The position numbers and the translations under genes were made by a program. Below are positions 1 through 8,262 of a DNA stretch of 64,000 nt, piece after piece. The notes beneath the pieces were generated by a model. It made no database searches. It had not been told where the DNA came from and saw only the letters and a program-made list of their open reading frames with translations. Position 1 is the first letter of the stretch. Every line of letters starts with the position of its first letter. Source of the DNA: Streptomyces ardesiacus (GTDB lineage: Bacteria > Actinomycetota > Actinomycetes > Streptomycetales > Streptomycetaceae); contig NZ_BEWC01000001.1 in assembly GCF_003112575.1 (NCBI RefSeq), positions 1,426,001 through 1,490,000 on the forward strand, in the 5' to 3' direction.

Positions 1-239
1 TGGGCGGAGACACCATCACGCTGTCCGGACACGCCATGCGCTCCAACGCATTCCGCGTCCTGGGCAGCGGCATCGGAGCGGTCCCCATGGACGTCATGCA
101 ACGGGAGTTCACCGAGCTTATCGCCGCGATCGCCGCGGGAGGCATGGCCGTGCGCCCCCACCCCTTCCCGCTCGACCAGGTCGAGACGGCCTGGGCCCAC
201 CAGGACGCACCCGGCGAACGCACCGTCATCCTCCTGTGA
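1..239 (+). CDS. Zinc-type alcohol dehydrogenase / quinone oxidoreductase, C-terminal part
   Basis: This is the 3' end of a gene that begins before the window; the frame is open from base 3 to the TGA at 237-239. The last residues (PHPFPLDQVETAWAH, then PGERTVILL) match the usual end of medium-chain dehydrogenases, where the final helix and strand close the Rossmann domain and read as PLxxxxxAW...GKxVI. Substrate and metal content cannot be judged because the catalytic domain is outside the window. It is probably a zinc-dependent alcohol dehydrogenase-like or quinone oxidoreductase protein. Confidence 0.7.
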   Translation, partial: GGDTITLSGHAMRSNAFRVLGSGIGAVPMDVMQREFTELIAAIAAGGMAVRPHPFPLDQVETAWAHQDAPGERTVILL

Positions 240-492
240 GACGCCCGCCGCCGGCTCGGGTACGGCGAGCGGCTGGTGCATCAGCAGTCGCCCCCTGTCG
301 GACTCTTTGCAGTGTGAGCGCACGGTGGCGAGGCCCGTGCCTTCGAGGTCGGCAATGTCAGGGAGGGAGCAGCGGTCGTGTTCGTACCAGCCGTGCCACT
401 GACCGATGCGAACGGCCGTGTGCTGGGTGCGGCGAAATCGCGGCGCTCCATTTCGTCACTCTCGTGGCTTGGCGGATGGCAGAAGCCCTCAG
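240..492. other. Intergenic, no gene seen
   Basis: Frames through this stretch have Streptomyces-like GC but no ribosome binding site or family motif. It separates a plus-strand gene end from a minus-strand gene end, so only terminators would be expected. I see no strong hairpin. Confidence 0.5.
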
Positions 493-885
493 TCAGCAGT
501 AGGGGTAGGGGGCGGTGATGAACTCGGTCAGAACCGTGCCGCCGGGATCGAGTGCATAGACCCCGCGTCCGCCGAACAGATGGTTTATCTCGCCCTCTTC
601 GGTCTTCTGCGGATCTGCCCAGTACCTGATTCCCTGACCTTTCAGACGCGCCAGGATGCCGTCGAACTCGTCGTCCGTCACGAGAAAAGCGAGGTGGCTC
701 TCGTTGATGCGGTCCGACGGGACCAAGGCGTCGGCGAAGTCGATGCCGACGTTGTTCGCTGTATCCACTTGGGTGAACAGACCCCAGTCACACGGGGCCG
801 GCCCTCCCAACAGCTCCGCCAGGAAGGCGGCGGACTCCCGCCGGTCGCGGCAGTGGACGATGATGTGGTTGAGCTCATTGGCCAT
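493..885 (-). CDS. VOC (glyoxalase/bleomycin resistance) family protein
   Basis: 130 aa, a normal length for a one-module-pair VOC protein. The N-terminus NHIIVHCRDRRESAAFLAELLG is the typical first beta-alpha unit with a metal-ligand-type His. A second unit follows (HLAFLVTDDEFDGILARL) and the end VYALDPGGTVLTEFIT is the usual final strand (DPxGxxxE) with the Glu metal ligand position. The start has AAGGAAG upstream. These folds act as dioxygenases, lyases or drug-binding proteins; the substrate is not predictable here. It stands alone, facing the dehydrogenase end. Confidence 0.8.
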   Translation of the reverse strand: MANELNHIIVHCRDRRESAAFLAELLGGPAPCDWGLFTQVDTANNVGIDFADALVPSDRINESHLAFLVTDDEFDGILARLKGQGIRYWADPQKTEEGEINHLFGGRGVYALDPGGTVLTEFITAPYPYC

Positions 886-1183
886 GGTGCTTCCTTGGGG
901 AACGTGAGCGGCTCAGCGCCCTTGATGATCTTTCCGGTGGGCCGGTGCGCAGATTGCTTCCCGGCTGGTTACGCGGGGCGATGCCGGAACTCGGCATCGT
1001 TGGGGCGGTTGCCGAGCAAATCGGCGTCGCGTCGGCGATGTTCGAGTGAACCGCTACTGTCCCCCCCCCACCCGGAGCCTGGTTGGTGGGCCTTCGCCCT
1101 CCCACGGGAGCGGTGCGCTGGTGGCGAAGGCCCGCACGGCGACGCAGTGGGAGAAACCGGGGCAGGGACGATGCGGTTCCGGG
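886..1183. other. Intergenic between two minus-strand genes
   Basis: No convincing gene. A short plus-strand frame at about 943-1050 ends in a protein-like tail (GIVGAVAEQIGVASAMFE, stop TGA) without a start or domain, so it may be a gene remnant. Confidence 0.4.
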
Positions 1184-2131
1184 TCACAGGTTCCGGGCGA
1201 CGGCCCAGGTGCGAGCGCGGTCCTGGGCGTCGAAGAGGTCGGTATGAGTGACCATGATTTCAGTGGCCCCGGCGTCGAAGTAGCGGCGCAGACCAGCAGT
1301 GACAGTGTTCTCGTCGCCGGCGATCAGCAGGTCCGCCGCACTGGACAGTCCTTCGGTTGCGATGACCTTTTGGTAGGACGGGATGCTGTCGTAGAAGCCG
1401 AGGGCGGCCGAGACGTGGCTGCGGGCGGCCGCGGCGTCGTCGGTGACCACCGCTGGTACCCCGGCCACGATGTGCGGGGCCGGCCGCCCGGCCGCGGCGG
1501 CGGCTTCGGTGATGGCCGGCACGATCTGTTCGGCCAGGGTGCGAGGCCCGGCGAGGAAGGGAATCGTTCCCTCGGCCAGCTCGCCCGCCGCCGCGAGGGC
1601 CCGCGGCCCCATCGCGGCCACCAGGACCGGGACTTGCGGCGCGGCTCCGGGCACGGCCGTCGGGCCGGCCGGGCGCGACGACAGCGTCTGTCCCTCGAAG
1701 GCAGCGTCGTCGCCGTCCAGCAGCGGACGCAGCGCGACGAGGTACTCGCGCAGGTGCTGGATCTGCGGCGGATACGGCAGGCCGAACTGCGGCTCGAGTA
1801 CCGAGCGCGCGCCGAGCCCGACACCCAGCCGAAAACGCCCCGCGGTAGCCGCCTGCGCGGTCTTCGCCGCCGCCGCGAGCAGCAGCGGGTGGCGAGGGTA
1901 CATCGGCACGACCGAGGTGCCTACGCCGATTCTGGGTTCCGCCCGGCCCACCAGCGCGGCGAGCTGGGACGCGTCGTAATCCGCCGCCTGCCCGAACCAC
2001 ACCGTGCGCATCCCGGCGTCGGCCACCTCGTGCGCGAGTTCCACAGCCCGGTCCACGAGGTTGGTCATGCCGGGGTCCTGGGCGAACGTGCCTCCCAGAA
2101 ACACTCCCGTCCTCTTCCCGACAGGGTTCAT
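1184..2131 (-). CDS. LLM class (luciferase-like, probably F420-dependent) oxidoreductase
   Basis: 315 aa from ATG 2131, chosen because AAGGAG lies just upstream and the homology begins here (GVFLGGTFAQDPG). It has the TIM-barrel pattern of the bacterial luciferase-like family: an early AHEVADAGMRTVWFGQ segment, then IGVGTSVVPMYPRHP, then GRFRLGVGLGARSVLEP. This pattern is shared by actinobacterial F420-dependent enzymes. The substrate is unknown. The gene is divergent from the TetR gene at 2277 and shares an operator-bearing gap with it, so it is the probable regulated partner of that repressor. Confidence 0.85.
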   Translation of the reverse strand: MNPVGKRTGVFLGGTFAQDPGMTNLVDRAVELAHEVADAGMRTVWFGQAADYDASQLAALVGRAEPRIGVGTSVVPMYPRHPLLLAAAAKTAQAATAGRFRLGVGLGARSVLEPQFGLPYPPQIQHLREYLVALRPLLDGDDAAFEGQTLSSRPAGPTAVPGAAPQVPVLVAAMGPRALAAAGELAEGTIPFLAGPRTLAEQIVPAITEAAAAAGRPAPHIVAGVPAVVTDDAAAARSHVSAALGFYDSIPSYQKVIATEGLSSAADLLIAGDENTVTAGLRRYFDAGATEIMVTHTDLFDAQDRARTWAVARNL

Positions 2132-2211
2132 CACGAGCTCCTTCGCCTGATCGGGGCCGCAGGGATGCGTCGTCCTCACCACCGCGGCCTGCATCGTGCC
2201 GCGCAGCAACT

Positions 2212-2261
2212 GATTACAGGTTCTGCAATCACTGTACAGCTTGATTGCAGGCTCTGCAGTC
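2212..2261. promoter_or_regulatory. Two copies of a 19-bp dyad, candidate TetR operators
   Basis: GATTACAGGTTCTGCAATC at 2212-2230 and GATTGCAGGCTCTGCAGTC at 2243-2261 agree at 16 of 19 positions. Each is itself an imperfect palindrome (GATTxCAG...CTGCAxTC). They lie 31 bp apart in the gap between divergent start codons at 2131 and 2277, the usual place for autoregulatory TetR operators. That the adjacent TetR protein binds them is inference. Confidence 0.6.
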
Positions 2262-2276
2262 CCTACTCTGCGTGTC

Positions 2277-2843
2277 ATGGCACGATGGCCGGGCGGCACG
2301 CCGGAACGACTGCAGGAAGCCGCGATCGAGTTGTTCACCGAGCGCGGCTACGAACGCACGACCGTCGCCGAGATCGCGACGCGCGCCGGCCTGACCGAGC
2401 GCACCTTCTACAACCACTTCGCCGACAAGCGCGAAGTGCTCTTCCCAGGACAGGACTCGTTCATCGCCGGGGTGCAGGACGCGCTCGGCAGGGCACCCAC
2501 CGAGCAGTCTCCGCTCGAAGCGGTCCGCGCGGTCTTCACTGCTGGCAGTGACTGGCTCGACCAGCGCCGGAACGCGGCAGAGCGCCGCAGACACATCCTC
2601 GACGCACACCCTGACCTGCGGGAACGCGAATGGGCGAAACTGGCGGCCCTCGCCGCTGCGATCGCGGACGCGCTGCGCGGACGGGGCGTTCCCGAGCCTG
2701 CTGCCACGCTGACAGCAGGCGTCTCCGTCACCGCGTACCACTGTGCCGCAGCCCGGTGGCTGGCCGATCCGCAGCACGGCACGTTCGGGCAACACCTCCA
2801 CGCAAGCTTTGACGAGCTGCACCGTACCGCCCGCAACTGGTGA
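2277..2843 (+). CDS. TetR/AcrR family transcriptional regulator
   Basis: 188 aa. The N-terminal HTH is canonical: LQEAAIELFTERGYERTTVAEIATRAGLTERTFYNHFADKREVLF at about residues 9-53. The rest is an all-helical ligand domain of the short actinobacterial TetR type. ATG 2277 is used because it begins just before the HTH. It faces the LLM oxidoreductase, and two 19-bp dyads lie between them, so it probably represses itself and that gene in response to an unknown ligand. Confidence 0.9.
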   Translation: MARWPGGTPERLQEAAIELFTERGYERTTVAEIATRAGLTERTFYNHFADKREVLFPGQDSFIAGVQDALGRAPTEQSPLEAVRAVFTAGSDWLDQRRNAAERRRHILDAHPDLREREWAKLAALAAAIADALRGRGVPEPAATLTAGVSVTAYHCAAARWLADPQHGTFGQHLHASFDELHRTARNW

Positions 2844-3043
2844 CGTCGCCGAATGCGCGGACATGGCGGCGGCTTACTGACGTCGGTTCGACCTGGGACT
2901 CACGGTGCCCCGTGCCCGTTGCGCGACAGACCCCGTCGGTCGATCCCGTGCGGAGACGCGACGACGAACTTCCGGCAACCCGCAATCCGCAGCCCGGCAG
3001 GCAGGATGGTGTGTCCGAGCAACGGCTGATCGGCCCCGTCACG

Positions 3044-3811
3044 TCAGACGGCGGTGAAGCCGCCGTCTGCGGGTACTACGGCTCCGGTGACGAAGCTGGA
3101 GCGTGGTGAGGCGAGGAAGCAGAGAACCTCGGCGATCTCTTCGGGCTGTGCGACTCGGCCCAGGGGCTGGGCGTCGGCGAACGATGCGAGGTAGGCACGG
3201 CTGTCGGGGCGGATCGTGTCGAGGAAGTCGGTCTCGATGACGCCCGCGGCGACGAGGTTGGCGCGGATGCCCCATGGCCCGCCTTCGACGGCGAGCACCT
3301 TGGTCAGCTGGGTCAGGGCGCCTTTGGACGCGCTGTAGGCGGTGCCTTCGGGCAGGGCGACCGTGCCGGCGTAGGACCCGGTGCTGACGATGCTTCCGCC
3401 GCCCCGGCTCCGCATGGCCCGGAAGGCTTCTCGGGCGCAGAGGAAGGATCCGCGGGCGTTGACGGCCATCACGGTGTCCCAGTCTTCGGCGGTGGTTTCG
3501 GTGACGGGTTTGTTCAGGGTGCGTCCGGCGTTGTTCACCAGGATGTCCAGTCCTCCGAAGGTGTCCAGCGCCGAGCGGACCGCGTGGACGGCGGTCTCCT
3601 CCCGTGTGATGTCGCCCCGCATCGCGAGCACACCGGGGAATTCTTCCTGCAGGGTCGTGACGTCGGGACGCAGGTCGACGGCGACCACGTGGGCGCCGCG
3701 GGCATGGAGCAGTGCCACGGTCTCCCTGCCGACGCCGCGCGCGGCCCCGGTGACCAGCGCGGTCTTCCCGGCGAACTCGGATGCTTCGGCAGAAGCGGCG
3801 GTGGGCGTCAT
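3044..3811 (-). CDS. SDR family NAD(P)-dependent oxidoreductase
   Basis: 255 aa. The classical SDR elements are visible: cofactor loop TGAARGVG (about residues 21-28), NNAG (about 92-95), active-site Ser in GSIVSTGSYAG, and YSASK carrying the catalytic Tyr and Lys. The C-terminus (SSFVTGAVVPADGGFTAV) is the standard SDR end. The start at 3811 has GAGAGGG upstream. The substrate is unknown. A second SDR lies directly upstream on the same strand; they share the C-terminal layout but are not close copies. Confidence 0.9.
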   Translation of the reverse strand: MTPTAASAEASEFAGKTALVTGAARGVGRETVALLHARGAHVVAVDLRPDVTTLQEEFPGVLAMRGDITREETAVHAVRSALDTFGGLDILVNNAGRTLNKPVTETTAEDWDTVMAVNARGSFLCAREAFRAMRSRGGGSIVSTGSYAGTVALPEGTAYSASKGALTQLTKVLAVEGGPWGIRANLVAAGVIETDFLDTIRPDSRAYLASFADAQPLGRVAQPEEIAEVLCFLASPRSSFVTGAVVPADGGFTAV

Positions 3812-3972
3812 GATGAGGCCCTCTCGTAAGGATCGGGGTCGCGCGCGGTTTCCCGCGCCGACTGTCTGGGCTGCTGTCGGTCACGCACTCACGAGGCAGA
3901 CGACACAGGAGATGAGCGCGCTTGCCGGGCGTGCGCACCGGTGGCGTCGTGGACGCTCGGCGGGCGGGTTGT

Positions 3973-4731
3973 TCAGTGTGCGGTGAGGCCGCCGTCGACG
4001 ACGATTTCCGAGCCGGTGACGAAGGAGGAGTCGTCGCTGGCGAGGAAGAGGATCGCGGGAGCGATCTCATCGGCGCGGCCGGCTCGGCGCATGGGGGTGC
4101 GCTGGATGTCCGCTTGCTGGTCGCCCTGCTCCTCCAGGAGATCCTGGATCATCGGTGTGGCGATCACTCCGGGATGGATCGAGTTGACCCGTACGCCCTG
4201 CCTGGCGTACTCGACCGCGGCCGTCTTGCTCAGCAGGCGCACCGCGCCCTTCGACGCTTGGTAGGCCGCGGCCGCGCCGCTGCCCACCAGGCCGAGCACG
4301 GACGAGGTGTTGATCACCGACGCGTTGCCGCTCGCTCGCAGCAGCGGCATCGCCGCCTTCATACCCAGCCAGGTGCCTTTCTGGTTCACATCGATCACGC
4401 GGTCCCACACCTCCTCCCGCGTGTCCTCGATACCCGGCCAGTCCAGGATTCCAGCGACGTTGACCAGCACGTCCAGCACGCCGAAACGATCGCGTACGAG
4501 GGCCGTCACCTCCTCCCAGTTCCGGGCGGAGGAGACATCGAGGAGGGCGGTCGCCACCTCCGCGCCACCCGCCTCGATGCGCCGCGCCAGCTTCTGGAGG
4601 GGCTCCTGGGCCACATCGGTGATCACCAGCCGGGCACCCTCCTGGGCGAAGAGTTCCGCGGTCGCCGCACCGATCCCCCCGGTCGCTCCCGTGATCAGGG
4701 CCACCTTGCCCTCAAGACGTCGTCCGGTCAT
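3973..4731 (-). CDS. SDR family oxidoreductase
   Basis: 252 aa from ATG 4731 (AGAAGGA upstream). It shows the cofactor motif TGATGGIG, VNVAG in place of NNAG, INTSSVLG for the catalytic Ser, YQASK for Tyr/Lys, and the end SSFVTGSEIVVDGGLTAH. It resembles glucose 1-dehydrogenase or cyclopentanol dehydrogenase-like SDRs; the substrate is not known. The 161-bp gap to the downstream SDR leaves room for a separate promoter. Confidence 0.9.
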   Translation of the reverse strand: MTGRRLEGKVALITGATGGIGAATAELFAQEGARLVITDVAQEPLQKLARRIEAGGAEVATALLDVSSARNWEEVTALVRDRFGVLDVLVNVAGILDWPGIEDTREEVWDRVIDVNQKGTWLGMKAAMPLLRASGNASVINTSSVLGLVGSGAAAAYQASKGAVRLLSKTAAVEYARQGVRVNSIHPGVIATPMIQDLLEEQGDQQADIQRTPMRRAGRADEIAPAILFLASDDSSFVTGSEIVVDGGLTAH

Positions 4732-4769
4732 GAATACGGTCCTTCTCTTGCGTTTGATACGTCTGTCAC

Positions 4770-4797
4770 TGACTGCTGACTGCTGACTGCTGACTGG
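4770..4797. repeat. Four tandem copies of a 7-bp unit
   Basis: The unit TGACTGC occurs four times in a row, the last ending TGG. It lies about 40 bp upstream of the SDR start at 4731, where its promoter should be. Copy-number slippage here could change promoter spacing; this is inference. Confidence 0.7.
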
Positions 4798-4897
4798 TAC
4801 CGGCCTCGGCAGTCGGTCCCCTCCCAGGAGGAGTCGGTCTCCCCGACCGGAGCGACTGCCGCCCGAACCCCGTTGTCCCGCTGGGCTCGCCGCCCCG

Positions 4898-5161
4898 CTA
4901 CGACGGGCGCGACTCCCGGTACAGGACGAGGTGTTCGTGGTAGAGCACTCCGTCGCGGATGTCCCCTGTGGCGGTGAACCCGGTGTCGTCGACGTAGTCC
5001 AGGTGACTACCGGTGACGGTGTAACGGCCGGTGTACGCACTGGCCCGCTCGCCGCGAGCCTCGTCGTAACGGCCGTCCGGCAGCAGCTCCTGCCGGATGT
5101 GCCCGTCCTCGGTCACCCACATACCGACCACATCCACGTGGCCGTCCTCGATCTCGGCCAT
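4898..5161 (-). CDS. Atu4866-domain small protein
   Basis: 87 aa. It follows the Atu4866 family pattern: VGMWVTEDGHIRQELLPDGRYDEARG, then YTGRYTVTGSHLDYVDDTGFTATGDI, then LYHEHLVLYR. This is a small all-beta fold whose function is unknown. In actinomycetes such genes often sit beside SDR enzymes and XRE/MmyB regulators, as here (divergent XRE gene at 5301), so it may be under that regulator's control. Confidence 0.75.
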   Translation of the reverse strand: MAEIEDGHVDVVGMWVTEDGHIRQELLPDGRYDEARGERASAYTGRYTVTGSHLDYVDDTGFTATGDIRDGVLYHEHLVLYRESRPS

Positions 5162-5300
5162 GGCGGCCCCCTCTCCTCGAACGGTGCGGTCTCTTCCGTT
5201 CCACCGAGTCTGCGCAGGTCAGCGGCGGCCAACCAGGACGCATGCTGCCTGGGTGCACCACACCCAGGCAGCCCGGCGGCGCGCCGCCTAGCCTGAAGGC

Positions 5301-6182
5301 ATGGACGACAACCGCATGGGGGACTTCCTGCGCGCACGCCGCGCCGCCCTGCGCCCGCACGACGTCGGGATGCCGAGCCACGGGACCCGCAGAGTCGCCG
5401 GGCTGCGCCGCGAGGAGGTCGCCGTCCTGGCCGGAGTGAACGCCGACTACTACACCCGTCTGGAACAGGGCCGCGAAGGCAACCCCTCGCCCCAGGTGAT
5501 CGACGCTCTCAGTCAAGCGCTGCACCTCGACGAGGACGCCAGGGCGCACCTGTACCGGCTGGCCGGGGCCACGCCCGGCGACCGACTTTCGCCTCACTCC
5601 ACCGGGCGCGTCAGCCCCGCCCTGCGACAGCTGATGGACGGCTACCCCAACACCCCGGCGTTCGTCATGAACCGCACCCTCGACCTCCTCGCGGTCAACG
5701 CGCTGGCCCAGGCCCTCTACTCGGCGTTCACCCCGGCGGACAACCTCGCCCGCATGACCTTCCTCGACCCCGCCGGCCCCACCTTCTACACGGACTGGAA
5801 CCGGGCGGCACAAGCCACCGTCGCCAACCTCCGCGAGGCGACCGGCTTCGAGCCGGACAACCCGCGGCTGCGTGAACTCGTCGGCACCCTCACCGAGTAC
5901 AGCGCGGACTTCGCGCGCCTGTGGCAGTCCCACACCGTGCGAGGCAAGACGCAGGACGCCAAACACTTCCTCCACCCGGACGTCGGTCCGCTCACACTCA
6001 CCTACCAGGCGTTCGACGTACGCGAGACACCCGGCCAGCAGCTCGTCATCTACCATGCCGAACCGGGCAGCCCCAGCGCCCACTCCCTCCACCTGCTCGG
6101 CGCCCTGCACGCCACCCGGCGCCAAGACCACTCCCAGCAGACCGCTGATCACCCAACACGGCCCGGAGACCCGCGCCGATAG
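5301..6182 (+). CDS. XRE family regulator with MmyB-like ligand-binding domain
   Basis: 293 aa. The N-terminal HTH (FLRARRAALRPHDVG to about residue 80) has the conserved RRVAGLRREEVAVLAGVNADYYTRLEQGR sequence of this actinobacterial class. The C-terminal half carries the MmyB-type domain: PAFVMNRTLDLLAVNALAQALYS, then TFYTDWNRAAQATVANLR, then VGPLTLTYQAFDV. MmyB domains are thought to bind small, possibly fatty-acid-like, ligands. It is divergent from the Atu4866 and SDR genes, which it probably regulates. Confidence 0.9.
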   Translation: MDDNRMGDFLRARRAALRPHDVGMPSHGTRRVAGLRREEVAVLAGVNADYYTRLEQGREGNPSPQVIDALSQALHLDEDARAHLYRLAGATPGDRLSPHSTGRVSPALRQLMDGYPNTPAFVMNRTLDLLAVNALAQALYSAFTPADNLARMTFLDPAGPTFYTDWNRAAQATVANLREATGFEPDNPRLRELVGTLTEYSADFARLWQSHTVRGKTQDAKHFLHPDVGPLTLTYQAFDVRETPGQQLVIYHAEPGSPSAHSLHLLGALHATRRQDHSQQTADHPTRPGDPRR

Positions 6183-6416
6183 TGCGGCTTCGCCTCGGGG
6201 CCTTTCACAGGTGTGCTCGTGAAACGCCCGACCGCCCGGCGGTCCGCCTGCGGCAGTCATGGTTCATGAGTTACTGCAAGAAGACGTTCCTCCTGAAACA
6301 CCCCCATGGAACACACCGAGGTGTGAGCGACGACTCCAAGCGAGGAGGACCGGCGGGCGCCGGCGGAGCTGGCCCGCGAGGTGCTCCTCCGGACCAGCTC
6401 CAGCCCTGGCGCCCGC

Positions 6417-7682
6417 TCAGCCGCGGTGCAGGATGCGGCGCGCGCCGTAGGCGGCGGCGCCGAGCGCGAGCACGACCGAGCCCCACAGCACCGAGGCGCC
6501 GGGCAGGGCGAAGGCCAGCACGAGGCAGCCGGCGGCGCCGAGCACGGGCACGACGCGCGGCGGGCGGCCCTCGGCCGGGGTGAGGGTCCAGGCGGAGGCG
6601 TTGGCGACCGCGTAGTAGGCGAGGACGCCGAAGGAGGAGAAGCCGATCGAGCCTCGCACGTCCGTGGTGGCGGCCAGGACCGCCACGATGGCGCCGACGG
6701 CGAGTTCGGCGCGGTGCGGGACCTGGAAGCGCGGGTGGACGGCGGCCAGGGCGTGGGGGAGGTGGCGGTCGCGGGCCATGGCCAGGGTGGTGCGGGAGAC
6801 GCCGAGGATCAGCGCGAGCAGCGAGCCGGCGGCCGCGACCGCCGCGCCGACGCGCACCACCGGGGCCAGACCGGGCACGCCGGCGGCGCGGACCGCGTCG
6901 GCCAGTGGCGCGGTGGTACGGGCGAGCTGGTCGGGGCCGAGTACCGCGAGCACGGCGAGCGCGACGACGGCGTAGACGACCAGGGTGATGCCGAGCGCGG
7001 TCGAGATCGCGCGGGGGATGGTGCGGGCCGGGTCTCGGACCTCCTCGCCGAGGGTGGCGATCCGCGCGTAGCCGGCAAAGGCGAAGAACAGGAAGGCGGC
7101 GGCCTGGAGCACGCCGTGCCAGCCGTTGCCGGTGCCGATGGTCCAGCGGCCGGTGTCGGCGGTCGAGCCGGTGAGGCAGGCGGTGACTACGGCGGCGAGC
7201 ACCGCCAGGACCACGGCGACGACCGCACGGGTGAGCCAGGCGGCCTTCTGCACGCCGACGTAGTTCACCGCGGTCAGCGCGACCACGGCGGCGACCGCGA
7301 CGGCGTGGGCCTGGGCGGGCCAGACGTAGGAGCCGACGGTGAGGGCCATCGCCGCGCAGGAGGCGGTCTTGCCGACCACGAAGCCCCAGCCGGCCAGGTA
7401 GCCCCAGAAGTCGCCGAGGCGTTCGCGGCCGTAGACGTAGGTGCCGCCGGACCGCGGGTAGCGGGCGGCGAGCCGGGCGGAGGAGAGGGCGTTGCAGTAG
7501 GCCACCACGGCCGCGAGCGTCAGGCCGAGCAGCAGCCCGGAGCCACCGGCCGCCGCGGCGGGGGCGAGGGCGGCGAAGATGCCCGCGCCGATCATCGAGC
7601 CGAGGCCGATCACCACGGCGTCGAACACGCCCAGGTGCCGCTTCAGTTCTCCCGGTCCGGCCGGTGGAGCCGACGTGTCCAT
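6417..7682 (-). CDS. APC superfamily amino acid permease
   Basis: 421 aa from ATG 7682. The start of TM1 has the APC signature (LGVFDAVVIGLGSMIGAGIFAALAP) with its unwound GSMIGAGIF segment. About 12 hydrophobic segments follow, including the conserved YVYGRERLGDFWGYLAGW and FFAFAGYARIATLGEEVRDPARTIPRAI motifs. It is an integral inner-membrane transporter for amino acids or amines; the substrate is not predictable. It is divergent from the ThrRS region, with about 440 bp between, and appears monocistronic. Confidence 0.9.
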   Translation of the reverse strand: MDTSAPPAGPGELKRHLGVFDAVVIGLGSMIGAGIFAALAPAAAAGGSGLLLGLTLAAVVAYCNALSSARLAARYPRSGGTYVYGRERLGDFWGYLAGWGFVVGKTASCAAMALTVGSYVWPAQAHAVAVAAVVALTAVNYVGVQKAAWLTRAVVAVVLAVLAAVVTACLTGSTADTGRWTIGTGNGWHGVLQAAAFLFFAFAGYARIATLGEEVRDPARTIPRAISTALGITLVVYAVVALAVLAVLGPDQLARTTAPLADAVRAAGVPGLAPVVRVGAAVAAAGSLLALILGVSRTTLAMARDRHLPHALAAVHPRFQVPHRAELAVGAIVAVLAATTDVRGSIGFSSFGVLAYYAVANASAWTLTPAEGRPPRVVPVLGAAGCLVLAFALPGASVLWGSVVLALGAAAYGARRILHRG

Positions 7683-7931
7683 GCCCTTGCCTCTCAATGA
7701 CGAGCATCGATATCGGCGCACGGTATCTGAGTCGGAGAACGGGCAGGTGAACGAAGCCGCCGTGCGTGACGGCGGTGACGGTGCGCTGCTCGCGGAAATG
7801 GTTGACTCCTCAACGGCCATTTCCCCTTCAGGGCCCAGGCGGTGGCCGGTGGTCTCGGCCAAGCGATGGAAGTGGGCGGCGGCGTCGGCCTGGCTGGTTT
7901 GGCCGGCTTGGCCGAGGCTCGCGCCGGTGCG

Positions 7932-8078
7932 GAGGAGCACATCGTGAGGGTCGAGGACGTGGCCCGCCTCTCACCGTTTGTACGGCGTCACATCACCATG
8001 CTGGGCCGGTACTCCTTCCCGCTTCGTGCTCTGCCCGGCGGCCTGCGACCTCTGCGTGACCCGGGCACCCTGACGAGG
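7932..8078 (+). pseudogene. Relic resembling the C-terminus of a Tn3-family transposase
   Basis: The frame reads EDVARLSPFVRRHITMLGRYSF followed by LPGGLRPLRDPGT. I recognise this as like the last residues of actinobacterial Tn3-type transposases, although the window holds nothing else of a transposase and no start. The recognition is from memory and needs a database search. If right, this is debris of a transposon immediately upstream of the attenuated ThrRS gene. Confidence 0.45.
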
Positions 8079-8121
8079 AATGACCGTGTGGACATCGCTG
8101 CGTCCTGCTAACGTCTGCGAC

Positions 8122-8172
8122 ATGAAGCGCGCCGCTGTGACGACGACGCCGGAGAGTGTCCCGGCGCGCTGA
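8122..8172 (+). CDS. Leader peptide with three consecutive Thr codons
   Basis: A 16-aa reading frame, MKRAAVTTTPESVPAR followed by TGA. Its ACG ACG ACG run at 8140-8148 is the kind of regulatory codon cluster found in leader peptides of amino-acid attenuators. It ends 15 bp before a perfect 13-bp hairpin and lies 90 bp before a threonyl-tRNA synthetase gene, so the codons match the downstream enzyme. A stem (GCGCGCCG 8127-8134 with CGGCGCGC 8162-8169) encloses the Thr codons, so ribosome position would decide whether it forms. Confidence 0.65.
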   Translation: MKRAAVTTTPESVPAR

Positions 8173-8187
8173 CAGATGATCTGATCC

Positions 8188-8217
8188 GAAGCCCCGGGGC
8201 AAGTGCCCCGGGGCTTC
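8188..8217 (+). terminator. Attenuator hairpin before the ThrRS gene
   Basis: GAAGCCCCGGGGC (8188-8200) pairs perfectly with GCCCCGGGGCTTC (8205-8217) around an AAGT loop. There is no U tract, which is common in actinobacteria. Position after the Thr leader peptide and 45 bp before the ThrRS start indicates transcription attenuation: scarce charged tRNA-Thr would stall the ribosome and favour read-through. The competing antiterminator pairing was not established by hand. Confidence 0.65.
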
Positions 8218-8262
8218 GTCGTAGGCCCGGTCACTTGCTCCGCAACCAGCAGGGAGACCGCA

